Origin: Apiotrichum sp. Y4204
Taxonomy: Eukaryota; Basidiomycota; Tremellomycetes; Trichosporonales; Trichosporonaceae
NCBI GenBank assembly: GCA_025531455.1
Contig: JAMYHL010000005.1
Coordinates: 1,116,001 to 1,180,000, forward strand
Direction: 5' to 3'
Length of the DNA: 64,000 nt
Under the pieces are notes generated by a model, which was not told where the DNA came from, ran no database searches, and saw only the letters and a list, made by a program, of their open reading frames with translations. Position 1 is the first letter of the stretch; every line of letters begins with the position of its first letter. This document shows positions 10,760-22,216 of the stretch, in pieces. Position numbers and translations under genes: made by a program.

Positions 10760-13700
10760 ATGGGCACCCCAGAGTCAGAGGGGGCGTCCCCCCACCTTCT
10801 CTCGCGCCTCGGCCACGGCTCCAGCCCTGGATCAAGCGCCCATCGCCGTTCCTTCAACGGTCATGGTCAAGGCCGCTCGCCAGACACGGGCACCAACACA
10901 CCGAGCGGGGGTCGTGTCCCGTCCTCGTCTGACCTCGCAGCTGAGGCGGAGGCGAAGCGTCGCAAAGTTCAACGCGCGTGCGATGTGTGCCGAAGGTGAG
11001 TCTCAATCGTGTGGGTGGTTATCATCCGCCATGAGTGATAAGCAGCGGGTCGACGATCTTCACCAGAATCCGCTATCTCTTATCCAGTATACCTTGCTGA
11101 CCTCTCCCAGGAAGAAGATCCGTTGCGAGGGCCCGATGAACAGCAACTCGGCGTCCAGTGAGTGTCTTGAGCATACATTGTACATCAGCGCAACAGTCAC
11201 TAACCCCAACAGAATGTGCCAACTGCCAGGAGTATGGCCTTGAGTGCACATACGTAGAGGCTGCTAAACGGCGTGGACCTCCGAAGGGCTACATCGATAC
11301 ACTTGAGCAGCGTTGTGGGCGGCTCGAACGGTTGCTCATGCAGCTCTACCCAGGGTTGGATATCACCGGCACTGTTGGCCCAATGCCAGACCGCGACGAC
11401 TTTGAGCTGAGCACGTACCAGGATCAGCTCCGCACGCTCGGCATCCCACCATACCCCGCCCTCAAACCTGTCGCTATGGTCGAAGGTCAAGCGGGTACAC
11501 CTCCAACTGCGCAAGGAGCGCCTTCCCCCTCCCCGCGTGTTCTTGGTCCCGCACCATGGCACTCGTACGAGAAGGATCCCAATCGGCCACCAGACGACGA
11601 GGTGGAGGCTCGGGACCAGGCTCGTATTGCTCACGCACTGGGAAAGCTTCATATCGAGGACCCCGACTTGTACCGTTTCCAGGGCAAGGCTTCTGGAGCT
11701 CATCTCATTCGCATTGTCAACGAGCTCAAGTATTCCGAGACCGATTTCGCCTTCTTTGACCGTCTAAACACGGTCAAGCGTCCAGAATACTGGGTCGTGC
11801 CCGAGTGGGAGAAAGCCATCGCAACAGAAACAGTCAAACCCGTAGATTACAGCGCGTGGCCTGATGAGGAGCTCGCCGGCCGCCTAGTTGACTCGTACTT
11901 TGACTTTGTCAACACGCACATGCCGCTCCTGAACCGCACCATATTCCAGCGTCAGTATCAGTCGGGACTGTGGCGCACCAACCACGATTTCGCCAAGATG
12001 TGTCTGATGATATTCGCCAACGGTGCGCGTTATGTCGACGACGAGCGTGTTTACTGGCCTCGCGATGAAGCAACAACAGACGAGGGACGTGAACGTCTTC
12101 GCACTGATCAGGATGGCACTCGCAGATACTCTGCGGGATGGATCTTCTTCCGCCAACTGATCAAGGTCGGTAAGAGCTGGCTGCAAGGACCAAGTCTCCT
12201 GGACATGCAGACTAATGTCCTCGTGTGTTTGTTCCTCAACGGTAGCGCCGTGCCCCATCTTGCGTGGTTGGTGGCCGGTGCCGGACTGCGCATGGCCCAG
12301 GAGATTGGCATTCACGTCCGCTCGACGATGCTCCTCTGCAACCCCATCGACCGCGCCCTGTACAACCGCGCCTTCTGGTGTCTGTACCACTTTGACCGTC
12401 TGAGCTGTTCCGCAATCGGTCGTTCAGTGGCTATCCAGGACTCGGACTTTGACGCCGACTACCCCATACTGGTCGACGATGAGTACTGGGACACTGGCGA
12501 CCCTGAGCGCGACTTCAAGCAGCCACCAGGTCTGCTCCCCGACCCGACCGTCACCGCCTTTATCCACTTGCTCAAGCTTGACCACGTCCTTGGCGCCGCG
12601 CTTCGCACGATTTACGCGATCAACCGTTTGCCCGAGCACGGCCCTGACCAGCGCGCAATCGTCGTCGAGCTGGACTCGGCACTGAACGCCTGGGCCGACA
12701 CCGTCCCTGATTGCCTTCGCTGGGACCCAACACGTTCAGATCCACGCCTCTTTGAGCACTCGGCCGTTCTCTACGCACACTACTACTATGTCCAGATCCT
12801 CATCCACCGTCCGTTTATTCCTACGCGTCGTCATCCCGAATCTGTGGGCTTCCCTTCGCTTGCCATCTGCTCCAATGCTGCCAGGTCAATCTCCAATATC
12901 CTCGATGCTGTCCTGCGCCGCGGGCGCCAACTGGGTCGCCTCCCCGGTCAAGGCGTTTCTATCGCCTTTGCTCTTCCTGCTTCCACCGCCGCCATTGTGC
13001 TCCTCATGAATGTCTACGCTGTCCGCCAACGCCCTACCGAGCGCGAGCGGTGCATGGGCGACGTGCGCCGTATCGTGGCCGCCCTCAAGGAGATGGAGCA
13101 AACGTACCGCCAAGCAGGAAAGATGACGGACCTCCTCTGTGAGATCTGCCGCGAGAGCACCGGCGAGGACATGCCTACTCCCCCACTCTCAAGCTCGATC
13201 AAGCGTTCATTCGACGATTCCACAAACGGATCTCCCTCAGCCAATCCCGGCACTCCAGGCGCACCTGAACACCCACCTCTTAAGAGCATGGTCATGGCTG
13301 CGCAGCAAAGTGCCCCACCGATGATGGCCCCCCCTATATCGACCATAAAGCCAGAATTGCAGCCGGCAAACCCCCTTCCCCCAGGTGCCCTCCCTACTAC
13401 TGGCGGTCCAATTCCCGCCCCCATCTCCGTCGACCCGACTACGGGCGTTCGTACCGGCCCACCAACACCTCCCTACGGCATATTCCCGATGTCTTGGGGA
13501 ACGGGTGTGACCCCGAACGGGGAGGCCACATTGGTCCCCGATCTGTTCGACGCGGGAGACCTGCAGAGCCTCAACTACGCAGTCACAAACTTTGACCTGC
13601 TTGGCGACACGAATGCTCCCGACTTCTGGGCCCAGATGTTCCGCCAAGGCAGCGGTGGTCTCAGCACCTTTGGCACTGGGTTGGGAGGTCCAGCGGTGCA

Positions 13701-13824
13701 GCCGAGGTGAGTAAAAGGGTGGACACTGGCAGTCATGCATGGTGCTGACGCTCCCAGTCCCCAACAGCCGGGGTGGAACTTTATGCCGTGGCTCCCGCCA
13801 GAGCAGAATCAGAATAGTCAGTAG
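10760..13824 (+). CDS. Zn2Cys6 transcription factor with fungal-specific regulatory domain
   Basis: Four exons (10760-10995, 11111-11157, 11213-13706, 13758-13824) give 947 aa. The DNA-binding motif is C-x2-C-x6-C-x11-C-x2-C-x6-C (ACDVCRRKKIRC ... KCANCQEYGLEC) and is interrupted by two introns. It is followed by RRGPPKGYIDTLEQR, the linker and start of a dimerisation helix often seen in this class. The middle region, about residues 210-640, looks like a fungal_trans domain (for example FFRQLIKVGKSWLQGPS and MAQEIGIH). The C terminus is Pro-rich. The protein should be nuclear and bind CGG-type sites. The linker resembles carbon-source regulators of other fungi, but the target genes cannot be read from the sequence. 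The last exon (PQQPGWNFMPWLPPEQNQNSQ) is short but keeps frame. Confidence 0.9.
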
Positions 13825-14131
13825 GGAAGAAGCTAGTCGGCTCGAGTGGGCAAGGATTGCCGCCTGTAACCGTGTGACCATTCACTAGATAGATGGGGCT
13901 TAGGATTCTCGACTTTTTTGTTAACTTTGTATGCTTCGCGATATATCACATTTCATTGAGCAGCCCATGGTTGAAGGAGGATACTCGAGCTGAGCACCAT
14001 CGTAACCTGCGGTAGCTGGCACACCGTCGTTCCGGGAGTGATCCAATACATCAAGCGAGCACACGTCTGGTTCCTCTCCGCAGCTACATTTTACCGTTCA
14101 CTAGTCCCTCTCACACATCAGACACCAGAGC
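13825..14131. other. Convergent intergenic region between regulator and hexokinase
   Basis: About 300 bp that must hold both 3' ends. It has an AT-rich stretch (CTTTTTTGTTAACTTTG near 13913) suited to 3'-end formation. Nothing else is seen. Confidence 0.6.
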
Positions 14132-16256
14132 TCACTTGGACAGCGACTTGCGCCGCTCGGCCGCCTGCTTGGCAGTGAGCGCGGTGAGCGCGGCGCCAAC
14201 ACCCGACCCGTCCTTGGCAAGGCCCATGGTGATGTTCTTCTCGTCCTCGCCGAGAATGATGCGCAGTGCCTCGTGCACACGGTCGTGGAAATTGGGGAGG
14301 AACTCTGCCACACTGTCCGTTAGCGGCGATACCAGAGTCAAGACCGTGGCTGTAACAACTCACCTTCCGTCGACGCCGACATCGACGCGCTCCTGGCCCG
14401 TCTCCTTGCGCGTCTCCTTGGTGTGGAGGTAGATGGCGGCAATGGCCGTCGCTGCAAGGTAGGACGCGCGCTTTGCAACGAGGCCGCACGCCCAGCGCAC
14501 GAGCTCAATGTCCGAGTCCTTGATGTGCTTCGGGTCAATCTTGAGCTGCTTGATGAGCCCTTCCCGGACATCGTCGTCCGTCTTTGCGCCCTCGACGTGC
14601 GAGACAAACGACGTGTCGAATCCGTAGTGCGTGTTCAGAACAGAAGATGTGTATCCGTCAAAGAGGACAGACGAGTCGATGAGGAAAAGAAGCATATTGC
14701 GCGTAATCTCGCCGAGGTACATGCCCGACACGAGCTTCTCAAACGCCTGTTTGCGCCTAAAGTCAGCGGCCACAATTAATCGAAACGCACGGGTTGATCG
14801 ACTGACGGTCGAGCTTGTTGTCAAACGTCGAGATCGGCAGGCATCGCCGCTGGTTGTCGAAAGCTCCCCACTCGGTGTTGATGACCATAAACTCGCCAGA
14901 GTGCTCGCCCTGCTCCTCGAGCTGCTTGATCTTGGCGGCGCCAAGCTTCTTGATGGTCGATGTGCGGTCAATGTACGCGCCATTCGTGCCGGTGCCAAAG
15001 ATGGCACCAATGACTGCCGGTCCGTTCTGGTATGACCGCGAAAGGAGGGTGCCGACGGTCTGGTGTAAGCATCTGGAATGTGGGAAGTGATTGGATCATC
15101 TCGGCGCCGACGGGCGCCATCGCTGGCCAATGCTTGTCGCCGGTCGGCCAGTGACAACAAACATTAAACATCAGAGCCACTCACGTCATTGACAAGCGCA
15201 CTGCACTTCACATGGATGTGCTTGCGGTCAAACGCGTCCTGGAGGAGCTTGACGACATCCTTGCCCTTTGCGTTCTTCGCGGAAAAGCCCTTGGTCCACG
15301 TCAGGAGCTTGCCCGCGTCTATAGCGGTTTGTTCGACGGGGAAGCTGTGTGTCAGCCGCAATGTAGTGTACTGCAGGTGAAAGGCGGGGTGTCCTCGGTA
15401 GACCAGGTCTCGGCAGGAGGGTATGTCGCGGCCCTTCCTGCCAGTTTTGCGTCCACTCCGTCACTCATGTCTTCGTTGACACCCACCTGAAAGTGAAACC
15501 CAGATGCAGGGCGTCGTCGTCGGGCAGGTCAGAGCCGATATCCGTAAGGAAGGCGTCCACCGAGTCGGCGATGTAGTCTGTTCTGTGTCAGCGGTTGAAA
15601 GAAACGGGTGAGGAAATCACACGAATCTCCAACACTCGAGTGGCTGAATCTCGGCGGTGCCGCGCGGGACGGGGCGACATGCCGCGAGGAGGAGCGTAAC
15701 CATGATCCCGACATCCCACAGCCAGATGCGCATCCCCACAAAGCACACTCTACGGGTACTCACCGAAAAGAGCGCGCGCCTCGCCGTTCTTGAGCTCGTC
15801 CGAGACCTTGTACTTCTGCTGCCGAATGTCAAACTTGTGGTCGCCCTTGAGCTTGATCTCGCAGACGCGGAGATTCGTGCCGCCGAGATCGAGCGCGAGG
15901 AACGTGCTGCTGTCAGCTGCGAGCTGGGAACAAAAGCCGCAAAATGGAAGCGTGTGACGGCAGTGGGGTATGGATGCGCTGGCGGACGCGGTGCGTGAAC
16001 CATCCTCTACACCATCCACACCGCCTAGCTCATCCTCTTCAACCCCTCCCGCCAGCTTCGGCTCGCACAACACGTACCCTGTCTCACTGCCGTCCGGGAC
16101 GGCGGGCACAAAGCTGGGCACCATGGCGACGTCATGGCCGTACGCGTCGAGGCCCTCGGCGAGCTCTTCCCGGAAGTACTTTACGATTGTGTGGAGGCGC
16201 TCGTCCGAGAGGAGAAAGTACGGCTCAATGTGCTTGATGATCTCTGGTAGCGGCAT
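14132..16256 (-). CDS. HXK: Hexokinase
   Basis: Seven exons on the minus strand (16256-16078, 15906-15764, 15577-15487, 15344-15185, 15059-14791, 14756-14364, 14312-14132) give 471 aa, the usual size of fungal hexokinases. It phosphorylates glucose or fructose with ATP in the cytosol. Motifs in order: VPDGSETGTFLALDLGGTN (phosphate 1 region), LGFTFSFPVEQTAIDAGKL and WTKGFSAKN (sugar binding), GTGTNGAY, NTEWGAFDN, and EKLVSGMYLGEITRN. The small-domain C terminus ends LTAKQAAERRKSLSK. The exon 2 acceptor was placed to give the conserved SETGTFLALD; another CAG three bases upstream would add one Ser. Hexokinase is preferred over glucokinase by overall motif spelling, but the two are hard to separate by eye. 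Confidence 0.93.
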
Positions 16257-16999
16257 GATGGAGCTGGATCTGCGGGGGTGGGGAGTGTGGTGGGTTTGGG
16301 CGGGGGGCGGGGTGGGATGTGCGTGTGGATGGAGCTGGGGGAGCCGCCTTGGGGTATCAGTATCGGGATGGATGGAGGAATGGACGAGTGTAATGTGGTG
16401 ACTGTCCTCGATGCACTGTTTGGTGATCGTGTGGGTCGGAGTGATGGAGGTGAGGTGGTGATGCAGGTAGTGAATCAGAAACGACAAGTGGTGTTAACAA
16501 TGCGTCAAGGACGGTTGTGATGACGAGCAGCATGTACCATGCACCCTCAGCTGCATGCTCACTGGATCATGCCCTCTCTCCCATGGTCTTGCTCTCCTCG
16601 CTTGCACAAGGCACTGCGCGCAACACCACAATACAAATGGTGTACTGTATGTATGACATATGGCGGGGTGTGTCCTGGGTGGCTGATGGCCCCGGGAAAT
16701 GGCCCGGGCTGACATGAGAGGGGAGAGCGGACCGTCGAGGCACCGCGCACAGGGAACTAGCAGGCAAGCACCCAGCCAGACTCCCCAAAAACTACGTCAC
16801 CACTAGGGCTCGGCGAGCGCGGGCGCTCATGCTCCGCCCAACGTCGAATGCGGCTTGAATGAACGTCACGGGATAGAGACCGTAGAGGGTTCCTACGTTC
16901 CTAGGGGATTTCCCATGCATTATCTCATGCATTACACCGGATATTTCATCAGATTACACTACCGGATACCACTACAGTGTTCGATCAAACCACAATCTT
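16257..16999 (-). other. Intergenic: hexokinase promoter and SMC1 3' flank
   Basis: Both neighbours are on the minus strand, so this 743-bp gap is the hexokinase promoter/leader. On the hexokinase sense strand the leader is C/A/T-rich (many CACC, CATCC, CCACC). No extra gene or RNA is seen. Confidence 0.55.
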
Positions 17000-19900
17000 T
17001 CACGCGTACTAAAACGAATGGTCAGTCATCATTCTCACCCGGTTCATATAGTGGACCCGTAGCACATACCTTGCTCAGATCCAGCGTGAGCGTGCGGGAC
17101 GAGTTCTCCTCCTGCTCACGGTACACTCCCACCAGTCCGTCGGCATGTTCATACCTGCAGGGCGTATCAGCAACTGTCCTGAAGAGGGTCTGATTGGATC
17201 TGCTCCAGCCGCGGCAGATCCTCGGATAAGTCATGACTCACAAGGTGCTCTTCAGCGAAATAATCAGGAACTGCACTTGCTTACGCGCCTGTTCGCTAAC
17301 ATAGCGCGCGAGCTTGGACACGTTGGTAGGGTCCAGAGCCGCATCGACCTCGTCCAGAACAAAGAATGGCGCAGGGTGGTAGCTGTACTTTCAGTCCTGA
17401 TCTATTGATGTGGCGACTCACCTGTGGATGGAGAACAAGAGCGCAAGCGCGGCCATTGTCTTCTCACCACCAGACAACTGATCGATCTCCACGAATCGCT
17501 TGCCAGGAGGCATCGTGTTATATTTGACACCGCCGAGGTACGGTTCCTCGGCGTCCTCCAACGACAGGAACGCCATGCCACCTGTCGGCACAAACGAGTT
17601 CTTCGTCAGATCCTTGTAGATCTTGTCGATGCACTGGGACATGTGGCTGAAGGCCTTGTTGAACAGGTCACAGCGCCTCTTCTTGAGATCAAGGAATTCG
17701 TCGCGGGCTCGTTTGCTTGCTTTCCTCGCGTCGTCGGCCTCTTGTTCAGCGGCGTCGAGCTCCTCCTGCACCTCCTTGAGGCGATCAATGGCCTTCATAT
17801 TAGGTACGACACGCTCGATTTCTGCGCGCATCTTGGTGATCTGCGCCTCGAACTCGTGTCCAACCTCTTCCGAAGAGTTCTACGATCAGCCTTGGTTGAC
17901 AACATAATGACTCACCTCTTTATCCTCGTCGTCCAGCAAGCTGAAGTCGAGCACAATGCCAAAGTCATCAGTCCGCGCAGGGCGCATTGAGTCCTGATCA
18001 ACGTCCATGAGGTCGTTCAGCTCGTTGGTGGTCTGAGATCAGAATGTGTTGCACAAAAGGACACTCACGTCTTCAATTGACACATTGGTGAGCGATCCCG
18101 ATAGAAGCGGCAGATCAATGTCCTCAAGACGGCACTTGCGATAGATGATGTGACGATCGGACGATGCCCGCTCAATCTCGTCATTCCAGCCAGAGATCTC
18201 CTTAAGGGCCTTGTCCAAGGCACGCTGTGCGCGACGAGCCGCATCACGCTCGGTCTCAACCTTTGCGTTCGAGTTTTCAGCCGCAAGGTTTGCCTTCTCG
18301 AGTTTGCTACGCAGCTTCTCAGTCTCCGCTTGGAGGTTCTCAATCTCCTCCTCGAGCTCCTCCTTGGAGGCAAGTAACTTCTTGACGTTGCGCCTTTCCT
18401 TCTCGACAGTGGACTGAAGCAGTGCAAGACGCTCCTCGGTGCTCTTGAGCTGCGCCTTCTCGAACTCAATCCTGACGGGTCAGCCACGACGTGTTAGGCA
18501 AAACCCACTGATGAGAGACACGGGCATTCTGCGCAGCAAAGGCCTCTATCGCCTCATTCTCCTCTTGGGCAGCCTTGAGCTGCACGTCCTCGTACTCGCG
18601 GATGTTGGCAACACCGATACGCTGGCAGAAGGCAGCAAAGACTTGGTCGTCGGCCGCCTCAACAACGGCGACAAGTGCTTGGCTGTTTTTCAGACTATCG
18701 GAGAGAGCCTTCTCCTGCTTCTTCTTCGCAGGCTCAAGGGTCTTGAGGTCCTTCTGAACATTGTTAAGCTCCTTGCGGAGACCCTGGAGCCGAAGTCGTG
18801 TGGCGGACTGGAGTCAGATATAAAACCACGCTCAGGACTCACGAGGTCATCGGCAGCGGTAATGAGCTCGGCCTCGAGCCGCGTGAGATTCTGGATCAGG
18901 TGCTCGTCGTCCTTCTCCTTGGGCTTGGACTTGTGGAGGTCTTGGAGCTGCTGCATGTACTTCTCCTGCTGCTGCTTCAAGCTGTCGACGTCGCGATCGC
19001 TGAACTTGCGAGCACTCTGACCACGACCACCAGTGATGAGACCGCTCTTGTGGATGACAGTGCCTTCAAGGGTGACGGCTGTTGGTGAGCGACAATCTCT
19101 GTACGTGTCACCTACCCTTGACCTCCTGTCGCTTCTCGTAGCAGATGTATTTGGCAATGTCTGATGTGTCACAGATCATGGCGCTTCCGCACGCATGCTG
19201 CATGGCACGCTCGAGAGCCGCGTCGTATTCGATGCAGTCAATGGCGAGACGCGCTCCTTTGGCAAAGTTACGCAATTTTTCGGGGATTGTCTTGACCTGA
19301 ATCGTGTCCAGCGGAATGAAGGTGGCCTGCCCTGCTCGCTGCTGGCGCATGTACTCGATGCAGTCAATGGCGGTCTTCTCCTGGTCGACCACAACAGAGT
19401 CGATGTTACGGCCAAGAACTGTCATGACGGCAAGCTCATATTTTGTAGCAGTTGGCTTGCACAGGTCAATGATACGACCATGGACACCGGGGAAGATGCG
19501 ACGAAGATTCGAGAGCGTCTCCTTGAGACGCGCCTCGCGCTCCGACTCGCGCTTGTCAACACCAGCCTGCAAAAGTCTGTTCAAGGTGTCCTGCAGGCGA
19601 TCATTGATTTCCGTCTCACGGGTCCTGTCGCTTGTCAGTTCACCCCTAGTTCGCGAACTCACGCAATACGCTGCCGTTCAGCCTGAGCTTGGTCAATCTG
19701 AGACTTGAGCCGCTTCTTCTCGTCCTCTAACTCCGCGACCTTGGATGCAACCTAAACAACGTCAGCGAGCGGCTTATACGAGCTAACTCACAGTTTCCTC
19801 ACGACCAGCAAGCGCCTCAACTTCACTGGTGAGCTTTGCGCGCTTGTGCTCGCCCTGCTGGATGCGGTCATCGATAGAAGTGAGGGCGTCACGGATACCC

Positions 19901-21313
19901 TTCTGATCACGGCGGAGGGTTTCCAGCTGCTGACGCTCGGCAATGGCGGTAAGGTTTGCGTCAGAACGGCTGTGGGGTGAGCGACTACATACAAAGCATG
20001 GAGCTTACAGTTTCCTGTACTCGGCGAGATCGGCATCCGAGAGAGCCTTGCCAGCTGCACGGCTCTTTTGGCGCTGCTTCTCCCTCGCTTCCTCCATACG
20101 GGCCTTGATCTCCTCGGCACCAGCCTCAAGGGCGGCCAGGCTCTCTGACTGGCGCTGTTGGTCCTTCTCCACGCGAGCATACAGCGTCTCGCTGTTCTTG
20201 GCCTTCTTCTCCGAGTGGGCAATCTGCGTATCGATGGCCACAAGCTCGGGGTTCTTGTCCTCGACGGCCTTCTCCGACTTTTTCACGGCAGCCTCGCGCT
20301 TCTTCACAGCAAGGAGAACTTGAGCGTGTTCCTTACGAGACTCCTTGAAAGCGGTATCCGACTCGGTCTGATCCGTCAGCGGCGAAGTCTCACAGCATAC
20401 TCACGACAGCGTTCCGCAGTTCATGAAGCTCCTCTGAAGCCTGTTCCACCTTCTGTGTAGAGTCGTTGATCTCCTCCGTAATGTGGTACAGCTTCCAGAG
20501 CAGATGACGCTTGATCATGGTATCCTGGATGTCAGCAACAGCTGCGTGTTTCGTGACGCACCCTATTGTCACGGAGCTTCTCCCATTGCCGGACTTCTGC
20601 GGTCTGCTCTTTGAAGTGCTTGGCCTCAGTGAGCATGCTGCGCTTCTTCGCGTGGTTGGCATTCGCAGATTCGGCAGCCTTCTCCTGCGCAAGCTTGGCA
20701 GCCTCATAGGCCGGCGCCAGCTCGAGGGACCTACACGCGTCAGTCCAGAACACGTCGCTGCAGCTTACCCGCTGATTCGGTCGATAAGCTTGGCAAGAGC
20801 CTTGCTGTCCTGACTCGCGACACCCTCCACATCTCCCTGGAAGACGAGGAAGTTCTTGGCCTTGACAAGAATGTTGAACTTCTCGAGCTGCGCGTTGTAC
20901 ACGTTCCAGGTGACTGCCTTGGAGTTGAGGTAATAGGTCGACGTGCCGCTCATAGCGATGGTGCGCTTGAAGCGCCACTCCTTCCCATCCGTGTCCTCGT
21001 ACACGGCTGAGACGGATGCGGTCCTGGCATCGGGGTTGATGTCCTGGGTCTGGGTTTCGGGAATGTCGACATCAAGACCCATCTCGTTGGCGCCCTCGGC
21101 AGCCTTGCGTCCGCGGTACACAAGATCCCGGAGCTGTGTACTACGCAGCTGAGCGGATTTGACACCGAGGACGAACGAGATCGCGTCCATCAAATTGGAC
21201 TTGCCCGAGCCATTGGGACCGATGATACATGTGAACGGCGACTCGCCAAACTCGATCACCTGAGTGCCCCGATAGGACTTGAAGTTTACGAGCTCGAGAC
21301 GCCTGAGCGGCAT
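17000..21313 (-). CDS. SMC1: Cohesin subunit Smc1
   Basis: Fifteen exons on the minus strand: 21313-20769, 20730-20562, 20524-20405, 20367-20009, 19969-19792, 19751-19663, 19624-19116, 19078-18843, 18807-18509, 18471-18069, 18032-17916, 17879-17422, 17382-17242, 17154-17070, 17008-17000. The joined frame is open for 1,238 aa, the expected Smc1 length. The ABC head has Walker [10 protein letters not shown] at residues 32-40 with [12 protein letters not shown] after it, typical of Smc1. Long coiled coils flank a hinge at about 510-670 ([18 protein letters not shown] ... SGLITGG). The C-terminal head has the signature [16 protein letters not shown] and Walker [13 protein letters not shown]. The protein forms the sister-chromatid cohesin ring with Smc3. 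The last exon is only 9 nt and restores the conserved LDLSKY-type ending. Intron 9 uses GTGGGT after SHQ; the choice is set by phase. Confidence 0.95.
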
Positions 21314-22216
21314 CTTGAGAAAAGCGTGAGTTGGTCGACTGGAGTGTGGATGGTAGTGGTGAGGTCGGTGATGATGATGATGAGCTGTTGACAAGAAGTG
21401 GAGGAAGGCAAAGAACGCGACGATTTTGTTATGAGATTGAAGACAGAGGGCCACCAGGAGGACGCGCCTGGTGCACAAGCCCCTGGCCAAAGGGGTCGGT
21501 TGTGGTGCAGTACGCGTCAACCACGCTCACCCAGCGAAAGATGAAATCCCTGAATTGCATTAGGCTCATCACTACACAAATACTGATAAAATCTAGTAGC
21601 GTCTTAATAGGCCCGCCAGCCCAACTTCCCCGCTCGGGTCACCGGACCGTGCACCCGATGTTCGGGGTGAAGCGAGCAGTGGTACAGTGGGCACCCTGCC
21701 ATGCCTGCCACCATCCATGTTGGGCAGTTGCGCAACTTGCGAAGCTGCACCTTGCCCAAAGTGTCACTGTTTTGGATCTTGGAACTCTTCACATCGCTCG
21801 ACATCTCTTGGTCCACGTTGCATCACTGTTACGCAGCTCCTATCTTTCTTGCAAGCTTCGAACGACGACGCCAAACGATTATCAGCTTCCAGAATCTGGC
21901 AACTGCACCGTTGGTCCTGCTCGGACCTCGCCGATCTCCCACAACAGCGATCGACGCACGACGCACTTCTACAACAACTGTCGTCACAAGGGGGCACGGG
22001 CTCGCACCGCTGGCTGCGTGGCTTGAATTGTGTTTGTTGGATCGCGGATAAGAACCACAGATCTACGGTCCCACGATCCACCGATTGCTCGTGCGCTAGC
22101 CCCCCCCATTCTAGGCCGTCCCGGGCATGGAGATTGGCTTGACTGAACGCTGAGCTGCGATATACGTCGAACTGGTCACCGGAACAAATTGACCCCTGTG
22201 CGGGTGGCTCTGGAAG
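21314..22216. other. Divergent promoter region between SMC1 and the second regulator
   Basis: A 903-bp shared upstream region. The SMC1 side is rich in CCACCACC-type repeats on its sense strand (21340-21390 on plus reads as GATGATGATGA and GGTGGTG). No TATA box is obvious for SMC1. No gene is supported. Confidence 0.55.
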
